A stretch of DNA of 64,000 nucleotides. It comes from Microvirga sp. BSC39 (GTDB lineage: Bacteria; Pseudomonadota; Alphaproteobacteria; Rhizobiales; Beijerinckiaceae). The translations under genes were made by a program, and so were the position numbers. A model generated the notes under the pieces. It saw nothing but the letters and a program-made list of their open reading frames with translations. It had not been told where the DNA came from and did not search any database. Shown piece after piece: positions 61,232-64,000 of the stretch. Where the stretch lies: NCBI RefSeq assembly GCF_000739015.1, contig NZ_JPUG01000076.1, positions 62,001 to 126,000 of the forward strand, written 5' to 3'. How positions within the stretch are numbered: position 1 is the stretch's first letter; each line of letters starts with the position of its first letter.

Positions 61232-62770
61232 TTAGAGCCAGAAGGGATCGGCCTTTGAGAGCGCGCTCAAGGAGGCCTCGCTCTTGTCGAGAAGCTTTTT
61301 CCGCTGCCGCTCCAAACGCTTGGGTGAAACTTCGGGGAGGTACATGGCAAGGGAGCCGCCGACCGCGAGATCGTTCAGGTCGCCCAGGTTTTCCTGAAGC
61401 TCCTCCAGAAGGGAGGAAAACGTCTTGCGACGCTTCTGCGCCTTACCGGAGGTGAAGAGCGAACCGAAGAACTCGGTGCCGTAGCGCAGCTTCTTGATGC
61501 GAATGCGCAATTCGTGGCGCTCCTCGTCACCGATGTCCCGCAGGTGCTTTGCAAGCTTGCGAATGCGCTTGAAGCGGCGCGAAAACTCGGCCGAGGCGAA
61601 ATCCCGCGCAGGGCGTTCCTGGGCGGACTTCCGACCCTTGCCTGATGTTGTCCAGGCCCCCGCCTCGATCCAGGCAGCCGTCTGCAGGATCACATCCATG
61701 AAGCGATGGGATTCGAGGGTCTCAAGCAGGTCCCTATAGGCTTCCGTCCGGCGTCGCTCGATTTCCTCCATCTGAGATGGGTCGGGCATGGCATCATCCA
61801 TGGAGCGCAGCCGCCCGATGAACACGTCGAGGTCCCTGGCGGCGCCCAGCGTCTGCCCGGCCCAACGGAGATTGTCGCGGATTTCGGCGCTTTCAGGATC
61901 CGTCAGCAGCTGGGTCCTGAACAGGGAAATGGCAGCCCTCAGGCGCCGCAGGCCCACGCGCATCTGGTGCAGGGCTGCGGGCTCCTGCGTGAGCCGTACC
62001 AAGGCTTCGTTCTGCACCATCTGGGCAAGGCAGGACCGGGCGATGACCTGGAAGGCCTGGGCGCAGGTTGCGTCCTTTGCCAGCTTGATCTTCTCCGAAC
62101 GGAAGGGGCGAACGGTTCCCTCCTCCAGGAGGCGGTAGCCCCGCTCGGATTTCGCCGCCGTCGAAAGCCTCAAGGGAGCCGCCTCGCCCAAGCGGCGGGC
62201 GAGGGCAAACAGGGCGCCGGCATGGCCCTGCCGCAGCTCCAGCTCGATTTCCGAGAAGGAGGCCGTTTTGTCCCCACCGGAGGCTTTGGCTCGATCGAGA
62301 GCCACCTCGATCACGGCGCCGTCGAATTTGGCCTCGAAAGCCTTCCGGTCGGTTTCGACAGTGAAGGCCGGCTTGATTCCCGTCCGCAGGGCCTCGTCCG
62401 CAATCAGCTTCTCGAGAGGGGTTCCGGCCGCGGCGGACAGGTCGAGTTTTCCATCGACGGGCGTCTCCCACTCGCCGCGATCCATGGCGATGCCCTTGTG
62501 CGGCCCTTCGGCTTTGATGGTCTGGATGGCCTTCCCCTTCCGGCGGCGGATGCGCAGGCTGATGCCCTCGCGGTGCAGGGCCTGATCGTCAGTGTCAAAG
62601 TAGGTCGCATGAAGCTGTCCGCTCTGCTTGGAAAGCGGACGTGCTTCGTTGAGGAGAGGATGCGCGAGCAGGTCCTCGGCCGCGCCGGAGGCGAGTTCCA
62701 GCTTCAGCTCGATCTCGCGGGGTGCGTCCGATATCGGGTCCTGCTTCGATCTTCCCTTTGAGGCGCTCAT
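61232..62770 (-). CDS. CYTH and CHAD domain-containing protein
   Basis: This 512-residue protein has an N-terminal CYTH domain, with the EIELKLE strand motif near residue 19 and TIKAEGPHKGIAMDRGEWE. The C-terminal half is a CHAD domain with conserved histidines (ALHQMRVGLRRLRAAISLF and ELRIRIKKLRYGTEFF). CYTH enzymes act on triphosphates (triphosphatase or thiamine triphosphatase type), and CHAD binds polyphosphate. The combination suggests polyphosphate-linked inorganic triphosphatase function, though not proven. It is inserted between yidC and engB. No operon overlap is seen. Confidence 0.9.
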   Translation of the reverse strand: MSASKGRSKQDPISDAPREIELKLELASGAAEDLLAHPLLNEARPLSKQSGQLHATYFDTDDQALHREGISLRIRRRKGKAIQTIKAEGPHKGIAMDRGEWETPVDGKLDLSAAAGTPLEKLIADEALRTGIKPAFTVETDRKAFEAKFDGAVIEVALDRAKASGGDKTASFSEIELELRQGHAGALFALARRLGEAAPLRLSTAAKSERGYRLLEEGTVRPFRSEKIKLAKDATCAQAFQVIARSCLAQMVQNEALVRLTQEPAALHQMRVGLRRLRAAISLFRTQLLTDPESAEIRDNLRWAGQTLGAARDLDVFIGRLRSMDDAMPDPSQMEEIERRRTEAYRDLLETLESHRFMDVILQTAAWIEAGAWTTSGKGRKSAQERPARDFASAEFSRRFKRIRKLAKHLRDIGDEERHELRIRIKKLRYGTEFFGSLFTSGKAQKRRKTFSSLLEELQENLGDLNDLAVGGSLAMYLPEVSPKRLERQRKKLLDKSEASLSALSKADPFWL

Positions 62771-62844
62771 TGTCCGTCACCGCATTGCTTCAATGATTGA
62801 TATAGATGTGTGACGCTTCGAAGAAACGGCGGCGCTCATCATCG

Positions 62845-62878
62845 GCAAAAGAAAATCCCCGGGACGAGGCCCGGGGAT
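62845..62878 (-). terminator. Intrinsic terminator of yidC
   Basis: On the minus strand ATCCCCGGG pairs with CCCGGGGAT across a 6-base loop, followed by TTTCTTTTGC. It lies 24 bases after the yidC stop. Confidence 0.85.
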
Positions 62879-62902
62879 GATCGCGTTTCAATCTGGCACC
62901 GT

Positions 62903-64000
62903 TCAGCCCTTGGCGGGGCTGGCCTTGCGGCTGAAGGTCTTGCGCAGGTTGTCCCATAACTCGATCTTCACGCCGTTCTTGCGCATGATGAAGGCCTGCT
63001 GCGACACGGAGAGCAGGTTGTTCCAGGCCCAGTAGATCACGAGGCCGGCCGGGAAGGAGCCCAGCATGAAGGTGAAGATCACCGGCATCCAGGCGAAAAC
63101 CTGCTTCTGGACCGGATCCGGCGGCTCCGGATTCATCTTCATCTGCAGCCACATGGTGATGCCCATGAGGATCGGCCACACGCCGAGCATCAGGAACGGA
63201 CCCAGCACCGGCACCGCGCCGGGGTTGTAGGGCAGCAGGCCGAACAGGTTGAAGATCGACGTCGGATCCGGGGCCGCAAGGTCGCGGATCCAGCCGAAGA
63301 ACGGCGCATGGCGCATTTCGATGGTTACGAAGAGCACCTTGTAGAGCGCGAAGAACACCGGGATCTGGATCAGCACCGGCCAGCAGCCCGCGACCGGATT
63401 GATCTTTTCCTTCCGGTAGAGCTCCATCAGCGCCTGCTGCTGCTTCATCTTGTCGTCCGCATAGCGCTCGCGGATCGACGTCATCTCCGGCTGCACCGCC
63501 TTCATCTTCGCCATGGAGGCGTAGGACTTGTTGGCGAGCGGGAAGAACAGGATCTTCAGCAGCACGGTGACGATCAGGATCGCGACGCCGAAATTGCCGA
63601 ACAGGCGGAAGAAGAAGTCGAGCACCTTAAAGAGCGGCTTGGTGATGAAGTAGAACCAGCCCCAATCGATCAGGAGATCGAAGTTCTTGATGCTGAACGC
63701 CTCGTGATACTGGTCGACGGTCGCAACCTCCTTGGCGCCTGCGAAGAGGCGCTGCGTCACCTCCGTGGTGGCGCCGGGCTGGAGCGTCTGCGCCGTGCCG
63801 AGCATGTTGGCCTGGTAGATCTGGCCCGTCGGGCCCTGGCGCATGGTGAAGGAGCCCTGATAGGGCTGCGCCTGATCCGGGATGACCGCCGCGGCCCAAT
63901 ACTTGTCGGTGATGCCGACGAAGCCGCCGTTCACCTCGTCCCACACTTCGCCCACGGTGTTCTGGCCGGCGGGAACCGGATCTTCCTTGGCGATGGCGTC
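62903..64000 (-). CDS. yidC: Membrane protein insertase YidC (N-terminus beyond window)
   Basis: The window holds the last 365 residues; the frame continues past 64000. YidC inserts membrane proteins alone or with SecYEG. The periplasmic P1 domain end is at the edge (GDVWDEVNGG-like GEVWDEVNGGFVGITDKYW). The conserved insertase core follows: FNFGVAILIVTVLLKILFFPLANKSY, the WPVLIQIPVFFALYKVLF stretch, and the final membrane helices with PAGLVIYWAWNNLLSVSQQ. The C-terminus KASPAKG ends normally. Confidence 0.96.
   Translation of the reverse strand, partial: DAIAKEDPVPAGQNTVGEVWDEVNGGFVGITDKYWAAAVIPDQAQPYQGSFTMRQGPTGQIYQANMLGTAQTLQPGATTEVTQRLFAGAKEVATVDQYHEAFSIKNFDLLIDWGWFYFITKPLFKVLDFFFRLFGNFGVAILIVTVLLKILFFPLANKSYASMAKMKAVQPEMTSIRERYADDKMKQQQALMELYRKEKINPVAGCWPVLIQIPVFFALYKVLFVTIEMRHAPFFGWIRDLAAPDPTSIFNLFGLLPYNPGAVPVLGPFLMLGVWPILMGITMWLQMKMNPEPPDPVQKQVFAWMPVIFTFMLGSFPAGLVIYWAWNNLLSVSQQAFIMRKNGVKIELWDNLRKTFSRKASPAKG

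Overview
The window is a GC-rich chromosomal segment of an alphaproteobacterium, almost certainly Hyphomicrobiales (Rhizobiales). The evidence is the yidC/engB/argB neighbourhood, an Hsp20 plus DUF1150 pair, the ffs-dnaX-ybaB-recR order, a DnaX without the usual zinc cysteines, and dispersed palindromes typical of that order. The genus cannot be fixed from sequence alone; a Microvirga/Methylobacteriaceae-like organism is my best guess. No tRNA, rRNA operon, CRISPR array, prophage or insertion sequence was seen. Coding density is high, and most long open frames opposite genes are GC-driven shadows.

Layout. 1-2.7 kb: end of a peptide ABC transporter (dppC start, dppB, binding protein). 2.9-7.4 kb: argH, a small heat-shock protein, DUF1150, an alpha/beta hydrolase and a GT4 glycosyltransferase. 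7.4-12.5 kb: the translation cluster infC-rpmI-rplT-pheS-pheT, with an ATT start for infC and two stem-loops ahead of rpmI. 12.7-13.4 kb: a MoeB/ThiF-type adenylyltransferase. 13.6-22.1 kb: nucleoside import (BMP-type binding protein, two-domain ATPase, two permeases) followed by cdd, punA, deoC and deoA, with a VOC gene embedded. 22-26 kb: ghrA-like reductase, GFA protein, NlpC/P60 hydrolase, M17 aminopeptidase. 26-31.8 kb: a sugar-kinase-like gene, upp, urc4 (DUF1688), urc1 (GTP cyclohydrolase II-like) and deoB. 31.8-40.9 kb: CDF metal exporter and a yejFEB transporter with two consecutive YejA-type binding proteins. 41-45.9 kb: cytochrome c, kdsB-pheA-GNAT, nudC, HIT protein. 46-49 kb: SRP RNA gene, dnaX, ybaB, recR. 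49-54 kb: sensor kinase, dapD-dapE, small membrane protein. 53.5-56.2 kb: def-fmt-broken GNAT-truA. 56.4-64 kb: rmuC, YciE/F-like protein, HAD phosphatase, argB, DUF423, engB, CYTH/CHAD protein and the 3' part of yidC.

Main biological story. About 18 kb (13.6-31.8 kb) reads as one nucleoside-consumption region. Nucleosides are imported, cytidine is deaminated, bases are removed by phosphorolysis, and pentose phosphates pass through DeoB and DeoC into central metabolism. The free uracil can be taken by Upp into a URC1/URC4 route like the fungal URC uracil-catabolism pathway. A DgoK-family kinase of unclear role closes that sub-cluster. This is the most interesting system in the window. The sub-clusters are separated by unrelated genes and repeats, so the functional link is inferred from gene content.

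Other points: a GNAT gene interrupted by an in-frame amber codon, paired YejA-like proteins with different export signals, and at least three families of intergenic palindromes at about eight sites.
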